In this document: positions 1-11,049 of the stretch, one piece after another
How positions within the stretch are numbered: the stretch's first letter is position 1
Layout of the letters: each line of letters starts with the position of its first letter
The notes under the pieces: generated by a model
Told to the model about the DNA's origin: nothing
The model's input: the letters and a program-made list of their open reading frames with translations, nothing else
The model's database searches: none
Made by a program: the position numbers and the translations under genes
Assembly (NCBI RefSeq): GCF_001039355.2
Contig: NW_019775401.1
Location: 380,850-435,252, forward strand
Direction of reading: 5' to 3'
DNA from: Lingula anatina
Taxonomy: Eukaryota > Brachiopoda > Lingulata > Lingulida > Lingulidae
DNA: 54,403 bases

Positions 1-396
1 TGGAATATAAATATCAGTCAGGAGAGCATTTAAGCACTCTAAAGTTCCAGTCTTCAGTTCTCCACAGTAAACATCTTTCTCGATGCGGGATGCGTCGACC
101 TCTTGTTCTACGTTGTACCGAAGAAAGTACAAAATATTTACACCATCTAAATCCGTATCTTTCAGTGTCGCCAGACTTCTTGTCAAGTGTAACTCTCGTG
201 TGGAAAGCGTCCCTGATGCTGGTTTGTCACTGTAGAAAAACAGCCTGCATAGACCACCCGCATGAAGGAAATCGTTTATTATCTCCATAGTCTCCTCTAC
301 GATCAGAAAGTCTTCCAACAAAGTCGGGTTGTCAAACCCCCCAATGTGGAAGCTTTCCTGGATCTTCCCTGCAATCCACCAATGTCTTTCGTCCAT
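1..396 (-). CDS. Axonemal dynein heavy chain, N-terminal first coding exon (partial, runs off left edge)
   Basis: Reading the minus strand from the ATG at 396-394, the frame stays open for 132 codons to the window edge without a stop. The protein begins MDERHWWIAGKIQESF and includes FLHAGGLCRLFFYSD, DGVNILYFLR and ends ALLTDIYIP. This order (short helical start, a ..GG...LFFY strand, a ..YFLR strand, then a ..LL..IYIP helix) resembles the extreme N-terminal tail of axonemal outer/inner-arm dynein heavy chains, which assembles with intermediate chains and the partner heavy chain in cilia. The motor domain would lie left of the window. The start is the first ATG after a compact upstream region. 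Which DNAH paralogue it is cannot be decided from the tail alone. The family call is by eye and therefore moderate. Confidence 0.68.
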   Translation of the reverse strand, partial: MDERHWWIAGKIQESFHIGGFDNPTLLEDFLIVEETMEIINDFLHAGGLCRLFFYSDKPASGTLSTRELHLTRSLATLKDTDLDGVNILYFLRYNVEQEVDASRIEKDVYCGELKTGTLECLNALLTDIYIP

Positions 397-519
397 GGTG
401 CTATTGAATGTTATTGAATTATTAGTTTTAATATGTCATTTACACGTTTAGGGTGCTATATTTGAGTATCCGTCGAAAAAAGCTACTGTATGTTTACCGT
501 GCTGCATCCCTCTAACCCC

Positions 520-527
520 GCCATTTT
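520..527 (-). promoter_or_regulatory. YY1-like promoter motif upstream of the dynein start
   Basis: GCCATTTT on the plus strand (AAAATGGC on the minus strand) lies about 125 bases upstream of the dynein ATG. This is the YY1 core, which in animals is strongly enriched close to transcription starts. The role is inferred from position only. Confidence 0.3.
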
Positions 528-540
528 GAATGTTGTTGGA

Positions 541-3540
541 AACAGAGTGCCCGGATTTCACAGGCATTAGTGGGCAGATTTTAATAAAAAATACTCATTA
601 TTACCAATAATATCAATTAAACATAATTAGATAAAATATTATAACTTATATAATAAATAATTATTGCATTAAAAATAATTTGATATTATAATGAAAGGGT
701 TACTAATACAAAATGACCACATGCCTGTGAAGTATATTCCCACCTGCAACCACCAGGTGTCTAGGCAGCAAACAAGACGATCCACAGCCAGTGCTTTTTG
801 AAAGGTGTGTATCTTAGTGAAGTTAGTCAAGGACTGTTCATTCGCTTAACGTTTTGTTTTCTAAGAATAATTAGACTGTTTCAAAATTAAATACTTGTCA
901 TATAAACAGCCCCATCAAGACATAAGATATGAAAAAAAAAAAAAGGATATCCCAAGTGCTAAATTTTAATCCAGAATGAGTCAAACTATTTTATTTTATT
1001 TTATTTTATTTTATTTTACAGAGTTTACAGATTAAGGGAGTTTTATTTTTAATCTAGTTCCACTGATTAATTATTCATGTAGTAACTATACGTACACTTG
1101 TATACATGATTTTCTATGAGCTTATGGAAAAGCAATGCATAAATATATAAATATATAAAAATATATATGTGCCCAGGTAAACGATGTTTAGAAAAAATTA
1201 TGGCGTAAAAGTGTAAAACGCTAGATGTGCATATGATATGCCACCTCAGCTTCATTACATTACACCCATTACAGTGACGTCTTATTTGCTCCGTAACACT
1301 AGTCCCGCGGCCATGCTGGAGGGAATGAACGACGGGGAATAGTAGCGGTAATATAGGTGAACCAAATAAAATAAAATAAACTTCATATCGCGATCAGGTA
1401 CACCGAAGGGAAAAGGATATATACAAGCTGAAGATTCAGCTGATTAGCGGGATCGACCAATATGAACTCAAGACAATCTAAAACGTGAAATCCTACCAAA
1501 TGCTACTTATCCAACATCGTGTTGTCAGAAGATAGTACAGTTATCTTGTACTTCATTTTTCTTGTTCATTGGGTAATAACAGTTATAGTTTGAGAGAGTT
1601 TAATGTGTAATCATAAGTTTAACCTTACATAGAACATGGACATGCATGTCCATGCATAGAAGCAACTTTTTACATAAAGGATAGATATAAGGAGAAATTT
1701 CAGCTGATCATCAGGATAAACCCTTGTGGACTCAAGGAAGAATGTATGCAGGATTGTCTTATGACATGCAATATTGCTGTCAGTTATGACTTATCTCTAC
1801 ATCGTGAAGCTGTCAGAAATTATTTCAGCATTCTTGTACTTCATATTGGTTCATTAGAAAGTACATGTACTAGTAACAAGACTGTTGTTTGAGAGAGTTT
1901 AATATTCACCATGAATGCAACCATTCATATAAGCAACATTGTTAGCATTTTATTATTAGTTCAGTCATTCACAGAAGCAAGGCATTTTTCACACTTATGT
2001 ATTTATGATGTCTTATGTAAAATAACAATAATTCAGTTCATGAATTGAGCTTTATTTCTGCAACCATTTGCTCTAACATATAGGAAAAGTGCACATTTTG
2101 TGTGAATAAAAGTGAACATGAAATGCTGAGTTCTGAGTGTCGCTTCAATTAAATAACTCCTGACGTACACTGGATTTCACTCTCCTGATGTTCAGATCCT
2201 GTCTCCTCAGCTGACCACAAAGATCCAGGAATATTTTTGCTGCTACTACCTTGTGTGTCATCTACACATGTAGCTGCCTTTTGTACCTGTCATCAAAAGC
2301 TTCCGTTTTTTTATTTTTATTTTTTAATTTTATTTATTTATTTATTTATTTTGATAATTTACTTGCACCCAATCAGTGTGGCTTGGTGGGAAATGCCTGA
2401 TCAATTTCCTAAATGTAAATAAATAGAAAGATAACAATAGTGATTTTTATTCATATTGTAACTTACAACATTACAGTTGAAAGGAGCAGAATTTTAACAT
2501 TTTTACAGAGGAAAGTGCAAATTTCATGAGGTTACATGTCAATTACACCTGAGGTAGAATTTACTTGCAAAATAAAATTACTCTTATCACTACACCAAAT
2601 CGAAAATTAAGCCACTAACTTCCAAATACACTTCATACAGGTAATTGATTTAATTGGCCCAGCTCAGCTGTGTACAGTACAAATATAGCCTTGACACTAA
2701 TTGGCAATAATGCTAACCAGGTATTAAAGAGGTAGGTGACAGCCGATAAAATCTAGAGAGCACCATAACTGATAACAAATTACACCCAAGGCAATAGGTG
2801 AGTCTTCATTATAAAAGTCAAAACCCTGCCTGGGTATTCCCACACGTTTTAACAAATTAACACACTCTACACCCAAACTTTTTTGGCACTACTTTAAATA
2901 TATATGCAATGTACGTGCGCCCCAAACGTACACACCTAGGTCTTTGGTTTTCTACTGTTTTCTTTTATGGTAAAATCTGCACAGCTGGCTCTTTATTCTT
3001 TGCTATAAAATAAATTAGTTTTATCCTTTACTTTTCCGAAGAGTCTTGATTCAAAGCCACCTCGCCGTCTCTCCTCCGTTTATGGTTTTAGTTCCTTCAC
3101 CATGGATTATTACCACTGCAGGCAGTCTGTGAACGCTTATAAAGTTAGTTATCTTCTCTAGATCAAATAACCTGCAGTAATTCATCATATTGCTCGGTTA
3201 AATATAAAAGAAAATACAGAAAACGCAAACTGAACTACAGACATGGCTTGTTCATGCGCAGCAGACGATTCCGGTCTCCCTCCAGTATGGCTGCCGTTTG
3301 TTTTGATGACGCAGGCTCTAATGGGTCACAACGTTATTGAAGTCCTGGGGACGATTTTTTTATGATTTCCCCTTTATATCGTTCTTTTTTAACCAAGAAA
3401 AGTAGTTACTTCCTTGGTCAAAGTAAGAACTTGTCTTCCCCGAAACCACCCGTTGAACGAATCACTTAAAAAATATTTTCTTGAAGGGAATCCCTTGATA
3501 GTTAGTCTACGTCATTTGGGGAAACACCGCGTTGCCCGAT
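541..3540. other. Intergenic region between the divergent dynein and RCAN genes
   Basis: No coding exon is recognisable on either strand. The region is AT-rich and holds a TTTTA pentamer run (about 987-1018), T-rich tracts near 2308-2352 and scattered TA-rich sequence. A somewhat more GC-rich patch around 1290-1340 and another at 3240-3320 could be regulatory. Because the two flanking genes point away from each other, both promoters must lie here. Confidence 0.6.
987..1018. repeat. TTTTA pentanucleotide microsatellite
   Basis: About six uninterrupted copies of the TTTTA unit in intergenic DNA. Confidence 0.9.
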
Positions 3541-3560
3541 ATGGAGTACGCACACAGTGA

Positions 3561-3568
3561 TGACGTCA
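3561..3568 (+). promoter_or_regulatory. Palindromic cAMP response element (CRE) upstream of RCAN
   Basis: A perfect TGACGTCA palindrome, the full consensus for CREB/ATF dimers, sits about 180 bases upstream of the RCAN start codon. A half site (TGACG) follows at 3582-3586. The distance fits a core-promoter CRE. Binding is inferred; the motif itself is seen directly. Confidence 0.55.
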
Positions 3569-3742
3569 TTCACAAGCAAGTTGACGTTCACGTCGAAAAA
3601 CAACACAACTTTTTGTGTTTTCCACAAGATTTTGTGAATATCACCGATTGTTTTTTACTGGAAGTTGAAGCCGCACAAAAAGTAATGTAGTGTGCTGTTC
3701 TCGTCGAAGAGGTGTCTATCAGTAGCTATCATAAATCTAGAA

Positions 3743-3943
3743 ATGAAGAGGAAAATGGCTTCGTCTGATGATTATGATGAAGAAGCTGTGGCTCACAGAT
3801 TGAACAACGTGAGCTTGGATGAGTCAGGTGGCGTAGAAACCGAGGAAATGGAGCAAGAAACTGACACAGATTTATCAGACCTGCCCACAGCCTTGATTGT
3901 GGCAAATCTGGATGAGAGGATATTTGATAATAAAGACGAAAAG
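3743..3943 (+). CDS. RCAN: RCAN coding exon 1
   Basis: Encodes the acidic N-terminus and first RRM-like strand; ends on a codon boundary at a GTAACC donor. Two in-frame ATGs (3743 and 3755) compete as starts. Confidence 0.88.
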
Positions 3944-4474
3944 GTAACCATCAAGCGTGCTGGGGAATGAGAGATTGGCCAGGCGTGTGTGTATTTATTT
4001 GTGGCTTGATCTATCAAATAATCCATGATTTGAGAGTCTACTGAAATGAATAATTGATCGCTACAATATTTTTCTCCAGATAAACTAAGAGTGTTGCAGA
4101 GTGTTGCAGTGTAATTTCTAAGTTTTCAAATATTTTATATTGTATTTATTTATTTATTTTTTACTGAATAAAATGTAAAAGAAGAAAACTTTCTCCTTTG
4201 TGGAGATGTAACAACGCAGACATGTGGGCCATTGTTGCATAAGGATGTTGTCATTTTGATTGATGAAAATAAGAACATTAGATTATAATTTTCAAATTGC
4301 CACAGAACACTGTACATAGATTCTTAGCATAATTCATCAGCGCTCCCTCAAGGGAGGACAGCTGAAGTGAAACAGACTTCTATGCAAAGATGTCAGAGAA
4401 ATAGGCTGTGGGAATCAAACAAAAATACACAGCATAATACAAAACACTGTTGCAAAGAAACTGCTAAGTGTAAG

Positions 4475-4534
<60 letters not shown>

Positions 4535-5469
4535 CTTTCATTTCCCATAATTACAACTTTGCAGAAAAAATCCTTCTTTACTTATTTGGTGCTATGGTGA
4601 AAGAAATAAGTATGTAATAATAAAAAGCTTATGAATTGTAACACTCTTTTTGGTATTCATATTTTATTACAAGTTCATGTAAAAAGATTAAAAAATGGCA
4701 ATCTGACAGGAAACTTCCATTTTAATACATCTATTATGTATATTTTTTATTTAAATATGAAAAAAAGGGAGGGCTAATTTTTCTGTCAAAATATATAGTA
4801 GCAAATAATTACCTATATTTAATTATGCAACAACACCTGGACATACATCAGATATGAGCACTTGTTTAATGCAATAATTTTTCAGTATGATGCATTTTTG
4901 GGACTGTGGCCAATTCTCAATTGCTCTAAATGTACATGTTTTCCAATTCTGTTACTAAACTACTAGTATATGTCTTTCCTTGAGCTTCCTGTAAGCATGC
5001 ATCCCCTTCATAAAAAAAATTAAAATAGGATTCTAAAATGTTATGTAATTATGTATTCATTGCTTTCAAGAAGATTAAAAACAGGAGCACATAGCTATGT
5101 CCCAAATGTCAGCAGCTGTTACAGGAATTTTGTTGCAACAGGTATCTTATGAAGTAAACTGCATTCATGATCATAACCCAGATTGAGAACTGGCTTTTCA
5201 TGTCATGTTAACAACAGAAAAAAGTATGTGTATCTTTTGCTTGAGTAAAGAAATTGCGAAATTATTGAAAATTTAGAGTGTCTATTATCACTTTTAATGA
5301 TGGTGCAGTGTTTTGAATTGTTCTGATGGCGAACTGCCTTTAGTTAAGTAGTAAGCATTGCATATGTGTTTTACACAAATATTTTGTTTTGTTATAATTA
5401 TTTGTCTCTGGGGTATGGCAGTCACCTCCATGAATAGAATTAAGGAGGAAAGAAGAATAAGCATATAGA

Positions 5470-5533
<64 letters not shown>

Positions 5534-8421
5534 AATAGATAAACAAAATAAAATAAAATAAAATAAATGCATAAAAAAGAAAGAATGAATTCAATGAGAT
5601 TATGTGTGCATTATTCAATCAAGTTCATTGCAGAAAGCTTTTGTTCGTCATTTAGGTGGTACTATCAAGCTGCTATATAGTCTAGGATTACAAGAAATAT
5701 TCCCGGAATTGTAGCCAACACCTGTGATATAATCATTTTGCTTAGCAACATGAGCTTGTTTGTAGTGTTCAGTCTGACCAAGTTCAGGTTACACAGCGCT
5801 GGCAAGAATATGTGCCCTAGACACTGGAACTGACTTTGGAACAATTAACTGCTGAACACCATACATAATGTAAAGGTGAATGCCAGCTTTAAAGAAAGCA
5901 ATCTTGTTTTAAAAGATAGAGTGGCTTTTGAAGGTTTGCATGGCACACATGTCTCAAGTGATTTTCCTTTCCTGTTATGTTTATCTTTATTTTTTCTTGA
6001 CTATCAGGGGAATCATGTTAACTCTAAACAAAATGTTGAAATTGATGAGATATAAGAAGAGTGGCACACTAAAGTAATCCATTGCCAGTTGTTTTGTGTG
6101 CCCAGGTGTACAAGCCATTGAAACTAGTTAAATTTAACCACATCATCTACCATGGGCATATCAATGATATATAGTACTAAGTGAGTTGAAAATTTAGAAA
6201 ATAAGATTGTTGCAAATCTGCTGTTTGTCTAATGACATTTGTCTGGTAAGAGTTATCTCTAAGTTCTTAAGCAAATCCTTTAATTATACACACACATACT
6301 AGTACTTACACTGTAATAGGCTGTATACATGTACCTGTGGTGAAAAAGAAGTGCTGTTGGCTTAATGACAATGAAGCTACTGTAGGTGTGTTACACGTTT
6401 ACTGATCTTCTTGTCAGATGTACTTATAGACTGGACTTTCATGAATGTGGTGTATCAGATGAAAATGTCCAATATTGTGCTTTTACTAAGGGTTGGACTT
6501 TAATTTCATTGAACAACTGGATTTATGTAATAGGAAAATTGGATGAAAACGAGTTACTTTTGGTAAATGACGATTTCTTCTCTTCTTGAATCAATATGGA
6601 AGCTGCAATCTGATTTTGATATCCATCCTGGTTAACTCTTCCTCAAACAACAAAGATGTCAGTGTTCATTTATTGAGTGAACAGGGTATAAATAAATATG
6701 GTTCAGATTGATCTCGAGTTTTGAATGTTACCCAAGAGTGGAAGAGATATATTCACTTTTTTTACCAAATGTATCTCTTTGTTCATGTTTTCACTTTTTG
6801 TAGAAGTCCATATTTTGAGAACAGCTGCTGTTACCCTCTTACACACTTATGGATATGCATGTGCATGCACAGGGACACACACACACACACAACCTGTGTC
6901 GCAAAACCAGTTTCATAGTAAAATGAGTTTAATGACATTTGATTTGTTGGTGATTTTAAGACAGAAATAAATCCTGAGTAATTCCCTTTTTTCTTTTAGG
7001 AAAAATTTGAAGCCATTTTCAAGAATTTTGAGGAAAGTGCCTCATTTCAGTATTTGAAGAGTTTCCGTCGTGTTCGTGTGAACTATTCCTCTCCATTAAT
7101 TGCTGCAACAGCTAGGATTACATTAGAGCAACTGCAGGTGGAAATTTGTGATAAAGAACTGAAAGTTTATTTTGCTCAGGTATGAAATATTCTGCATAGT
7201 CAGATAACAAGCAAATATACAATTTATTGAAAATTTGGTAAGAATAATAACATTAAATGGAATCCATTATATGGAACTCATTTAGATAGCACTTCATATT
7301 TTTTAGATTATTTTTTATATTAATTTCTAGACAGACATTGTGCTGTATAATATTCATCATTCAAGCACCAGATAACATTTGTTCCATCATTGATTTTCAG
7401 ATATATTTTTTCTCAAATAATGGCAATTAAAGCTCACTTTGACCTTTACAGAATAAGACCCAATGTGATAGTTGTTATTAGCATATTTAGCCAAGTATTA
7501 AATGAAAATGCTTTTGAAGATAGTAACCTCAAGCTCATTTATAGGCTGTTGAGAGTTACAACACACTCATTTATGACTGACCAATGTACAATAATAAAGT
7601 ATCCCAATGAAAAGCAGATTTATACATGTCATTGTTTGACTATTTTACCATTTTCTAGTTTTCTTGAAATAGGTAATAAAGACATTTTTTTCTAAGTCAC
7701 AGGTGGAAATGTTATCTATTAAAACCATCCAAAGGTGCAATCTCATTATTTTCAAAATAATAGTATTTTTTTTCAAATATTAATCCTCATCTTTCATTTT
7801 ATGGTTTTACAGCCTCCTCCAAAAGAAGATTCTTCTGTTCAGCATTTACAACCACCACTTCCTGACAAAATGTTTTTAATCTCTCCCCCTGCCTCTCCCC
7901 CAGTGGGTTGGGAGTCCTGCTATGAGGCAGAGCCAGTGGTCAACTATGATCTTCTTGCTGCAATTGCAAATCTTGCACCAGGTAGGAAACTTGATGATGG
8001 TATTGAAGATGGTTTTAAAGTCAAAAAAAAAAGGATTTTAACAATAACCACCATCTGTTAACCATCACCTTTTATAGACCCTAATATATATAAGAATAGG
8101 TCACATACCAGCTTTCTTTTAAGTAATTAAGTAATTAAAGTAACATACTGGTCAAGTTTAAGAAGTTACCAAGTGACTTGCCACTCCTGTTGTTGTGTCT
8201 GTAAATTGGTCACATAAAATGTTTGTTCTCCTCTGTGGTGATTTTAAATAACAAATATGGAACATCTTTTAGGTCAGACCCATGAGCTCCATGCTGGGTC
8301 AGCGGAGCAGCCTGCCATAGTGGTACATGTGTGTGAAGACCCAGAGGGCTACGGAACCATAGGGAGAGGAGGAGCCAGGATGAAGATTGTACAGACTCGC
8401 TGTCCAGACAGAAAAACATGA
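3743..8421 (+). CDS. RCAN: Calcipressin / regulator of calcineurin (complete, four exons)
   Basis: RCAN proteins bind calcineurin and restrain dephosphorylation of targets such as NFAT. Coding exons are 3743-3943, 7000-7179, 7813-7981 and 8273-8421, all with GT..AG borders and matching phases (0, 0, 1), giving 232 residues, close to the usual family length. Exon 1 carries the first RRM-like strand (TALIVANLD), exon 2 the rest of the RRM-like fold (KSFRRVRVNY, ELKVYFAQ), exon 3 the family signature FLISPPASPPVGWE followed by NYDLLAAIANLAPG, and exon 4 a PxIxIT-like calcineurin docking stretch (PAIVVH) and the conserved tail KIVQTRCP. An in-frame TAA at 3683 bounds the start. The ATG at 3755 (MASSDD) has the better context (A at -3, G at +4) and may be the one used. 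The signature leaves little doubt about the family. Confidence 0.95.
4477..4531. repeat. TA dinucleotide microsatellite in RCAN intron 1
   Basis: About 27 uninterrupted TA units. Confidence 0.97.
5471..5531. repeat. Compound (TA)n(GA)n microsatellite in RCAN intron 1
   Basis: About 12 TA units pass directly into about 19 GA units, followed by a short AAAAT run near 5546-5567. Confidence 0.97.
7000..7179 (+). CDS. RCAN: RCAN coding exon 2
   Basis: Sixty codons following a TTCTTTTAG acceptor. Encodes the core of the RRM-like domain, ending VYFAQ before a GTATGA donor. Confidence 0.93.
7813..7981 (+). CDS. RCAN: RCAN coding exon 3 (calcipressin signature)
   Basis: Contains the serine-proline signature FLISPPASPP, the phosphorylated regulatory motif of the family, then the conserved NYDLL helix. 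It ends after the first base of a Gly codon at a GTAGGA donor. Confidence 0.95.
8273..8421 (+). CDS. RCAN: RCAN coding exon 4 and stop
   Basis: Starts after TTTTAG, completes the Gly codon and reads THELHAG..PAIVVHVCEDPEG..KIVQTRCPDRKT then TGA at 8419-8421. Confidence 0.93.
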
Positions 8422-10400
8422 TCAAAGTGATCAAGACTTGTTGGGAATAGTAGTTAAAGAAATCTCTTCATATTTACTTGGGTGCTGAGTCCTCATAAGA
8501 TGTGTCATTGCCTCAAATTCAGGTGGATACTTCTACACAATATGATGTTGAAACTTGAGATGAAGAATGCCTTCTTATCAACAGCATGGCCTTGCAAAGT
8601 TTTCACAACTTGGAAAAATGCCTTGACAAAAGAGGGAGCTTCAGGACTTCCAAGACACACCAAATTGGAAAGTTTGATTGATAGCTGGAATTTTTGTGCT
8701 TTCTGTCCATGTGCTTTCTGTTTTAGGTGCATAAAACAGAAGTAGGAAGAATATAAGACATGGTATGGTGGAAGTATAAACCTTTCAGTTTTTTTTTTCT
8801 TTTTTAATTCATATTAATACTGTTAGGATACTTAATTTCAGTTTCAAGGGAATTTTAAATTGTATATTACTTGGCCAGTATTCTTTAAGCATTTTTCACA
8901 GCTAACTTAGTTAACATATTCTTTGAATCTTGCTTCATCTCAGTTATGTTTCTATGCATGATTATCCCTTTTATGTTATGCCAAATACATTATTATCATC
9001 TTTTTTGAGTCTCCTTTTCATGTTTCATGCCTGCCATCTGTAGTTGTACACAGCTGTAGTAATTTAAATGATTTTGTTGTTAAATGTTAGAAAATTGCCC
9101 ATCAAAGCACCATTAAGATATGAAAACTTGATACCACAGGGTATAATTGGCATAAGTATTTAAGTGCAATGAATTAAGTGTCACAATATTGTGTGTTGAG
9201 AGACCTGTCTGAATACTATTATACATGTGTGCATACACATAATTTTTCCCCATCAGTAGTTTCTTAGTGAAGTAATTTTTTTCTGGATGGCTAGTAAAAT
9301 TTATCTCTGTTAAATTGCAAAAGGGCGATGGTCACAAAAAAAGAAAAGGTAAAAACATTTAATCACATAACAGAAATGCTTATTTTGATAATGGTTAAAT
9401 GTAACAGGTAACTATTATCTGGAAATCTTGTCAGCAAATAGTTCTTTCAGTATTTCCAGATCCTGCTCTAAACTATCTAGATTTATGACATGACTTTTAC
9501 AGTGGTGTTTTATCTTAAATTGTCTGAATGTGAGTGTAGCTTAAGGCTATAAGGAAAAAAAAAGGTAAAATGGACTTTGCTTATAAGGTAAAAGGAAGGT
9601 GCTGAAAATGGCTAGGCAGTTTCCTACTATGGTGCTTGTGGAAAGTAGGGAAAAGGGAGTGTTAATTGTCAACATTCAGAATTTTTGTTTATCTTAGGTT
9701 ACCATGGACAGGATATATCACTTCACTTTTTTTAAATGGTCAGTTTGATTAATTTTTTTACACACCAGTTATAAAATGATGTAAATATCTGGTGTGATAC
9801 TAAGATATACCGGTAGAATGCATGCTGCCCACACTTAAGATTTACATCATTGGTTAGATACAAATAGGTAGTACTGATATCAACCTTTAAAAGTTAATCG
9901 AGCATTTGTATTTGTTTAAGAAGCTAAAAGGTGCATTCTTTGTATATATTTTGATTTTTATAAAAATGCTTAACTGCCAATCTAAATTGTATAAATATAT
10001 GTATAGATTGGATTGTAATATGTTGATGCTATTAACCATTTGGCAAAATACTAAACATTTGAATTAAATGTTACAAATATTGAAAGATCTATAAATGGCA
10101 TATTGATAAAGCAACATCTTTCTTGTTGTATGTTCCATTGATTATACACATTAATAGAAGTTTCTTTCCATGGTTGGCCCTTTCATAACTATAAACATGA
10201 AGGAAAAATTACTGATTTTTTTCATAAACAAATTAATAACAATTAAGATTTGGAATGAATAATTTTTAATATTTCCTATATTAATTGTTTTGGATAGCTT
10301 ATTTCACTGTATGTTGTGGTATTGATGTATCATGAGAAGATACAGATGTTTGTGATGTTTATGTAATACTGTTAGTGATTGAATAAACTGTACTGTATGT
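8422..10400 (+). other. RCAN: RCAN 3' untranslated region (inferred)
   Basis: About 2 kb of AT-rich sequence without a coding exon between the RCAN stop and a canonical AATAAA. No other gene is recognisable. Shorter 3' ends are possible. Confidence 0.5.
10382..10387 (+). terminator. RCAN: Poly(A) signal AATAAA, candidate RCAN 3' end
   Basis: AATAAA followed within 40 bases by GT-rich and T-rich sequence (TGTACTGTATGTC, TTATTTTTC), the usual downstream element arrangement. It lies about 600 bases before the PCNP start codon. Confidence 0.5.
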
Positions 10401-11006
10401 CAAGTTATTTTTCTTTCAAAAACAAAAAAGAATGTGTAAAAAAGCTAAAAATGTTGGATATCAACAGAAACTCTGGTGCCCTTATTTGACGAAAAAACCA
10501 ACTTCCTATTTTTCTGCAAACTTTAAATCAAAAGATCAGTCTCAAGATTTGTGGAAAACTGATGAGCAAAGCATTCGGTGACTAATGGAATTTCTGCCCC
10601 AATCTCTGAAAAGATACATGTACCTTTATGTGACATTCCTTTTCAAGAATAAGACCGAAATACATTTGTGACACTTTTTGTTGCACCAGCCCCACACGCT
10701 GTCAATGATGACAACAACAATAATAATACTGATAAACGGGTGTTGTTGCGTGAGGAAAGGGGGAAAGAATAAGTACATGTACCTCCCGAAGTTTCGAATG
10801 AAATCCACGTCAGCCGGACCTCAAAACAAAACTCGGCATCTGGTCATTTGGATATGGATGATTTTGCCTCGTTTTACTTGTTATAATGTTTTTTGGGGAG
10901 GGAAAAGGTATACTATCTCCGGGCTAAAGGGACACAAGACACACTCCCCCACCCCCCGTTCCAAGGAATCAGCGATGCCTACATTGATTGAAGACGAGGC
11001 TGTGTC

Positions 11007-11016
11007 AAAATGGCGA
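11007..11016 (+). promoter_or_regulatory. PCNP: YY1-like motif overlapping the PCNP start codon
   Basis: The start codon lies in CAAAATGGCGAT, which resembles the extended YY1 consensus (AAnATGGCGGC) that in some animal genes spans the translation start near the transcription start site. The match is seen directly; function is inferred. Confidence 0.35.
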
Positions 11017-11049
11017 TGAGTGGAAATGTTTCCCGGCTTCCGAAATCAG
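11010..11049 (+). CDS. PCNP: PCNP coding exon 1
   Basis: Encodes MAMSGNVSRLPKS plus one base of a Gly codon, then a GTTTTT donor. The donor is weak; phase with exon 2 supports it. Confidence 0.7.

Noticed and set aside
5294-5618. Open frames across the (TA)n(GA)n tract
   Set aside because: They encode only Leu-Ser and Tyr-Ile dipeptide runs created by the microsatellite.
10558-10590. CTGATGAG core suggestive of a hammerhead ribozyme
   Set aside because: The required GAAA after stem II and the pairing stems are absent.
10678-11019. A 113-codon open frame on the plus strand just before PCNP
   Set aside because: No family resemblance, overlaps the PCNP start in another frame, and lies in the probable promoter and 5' UTR.
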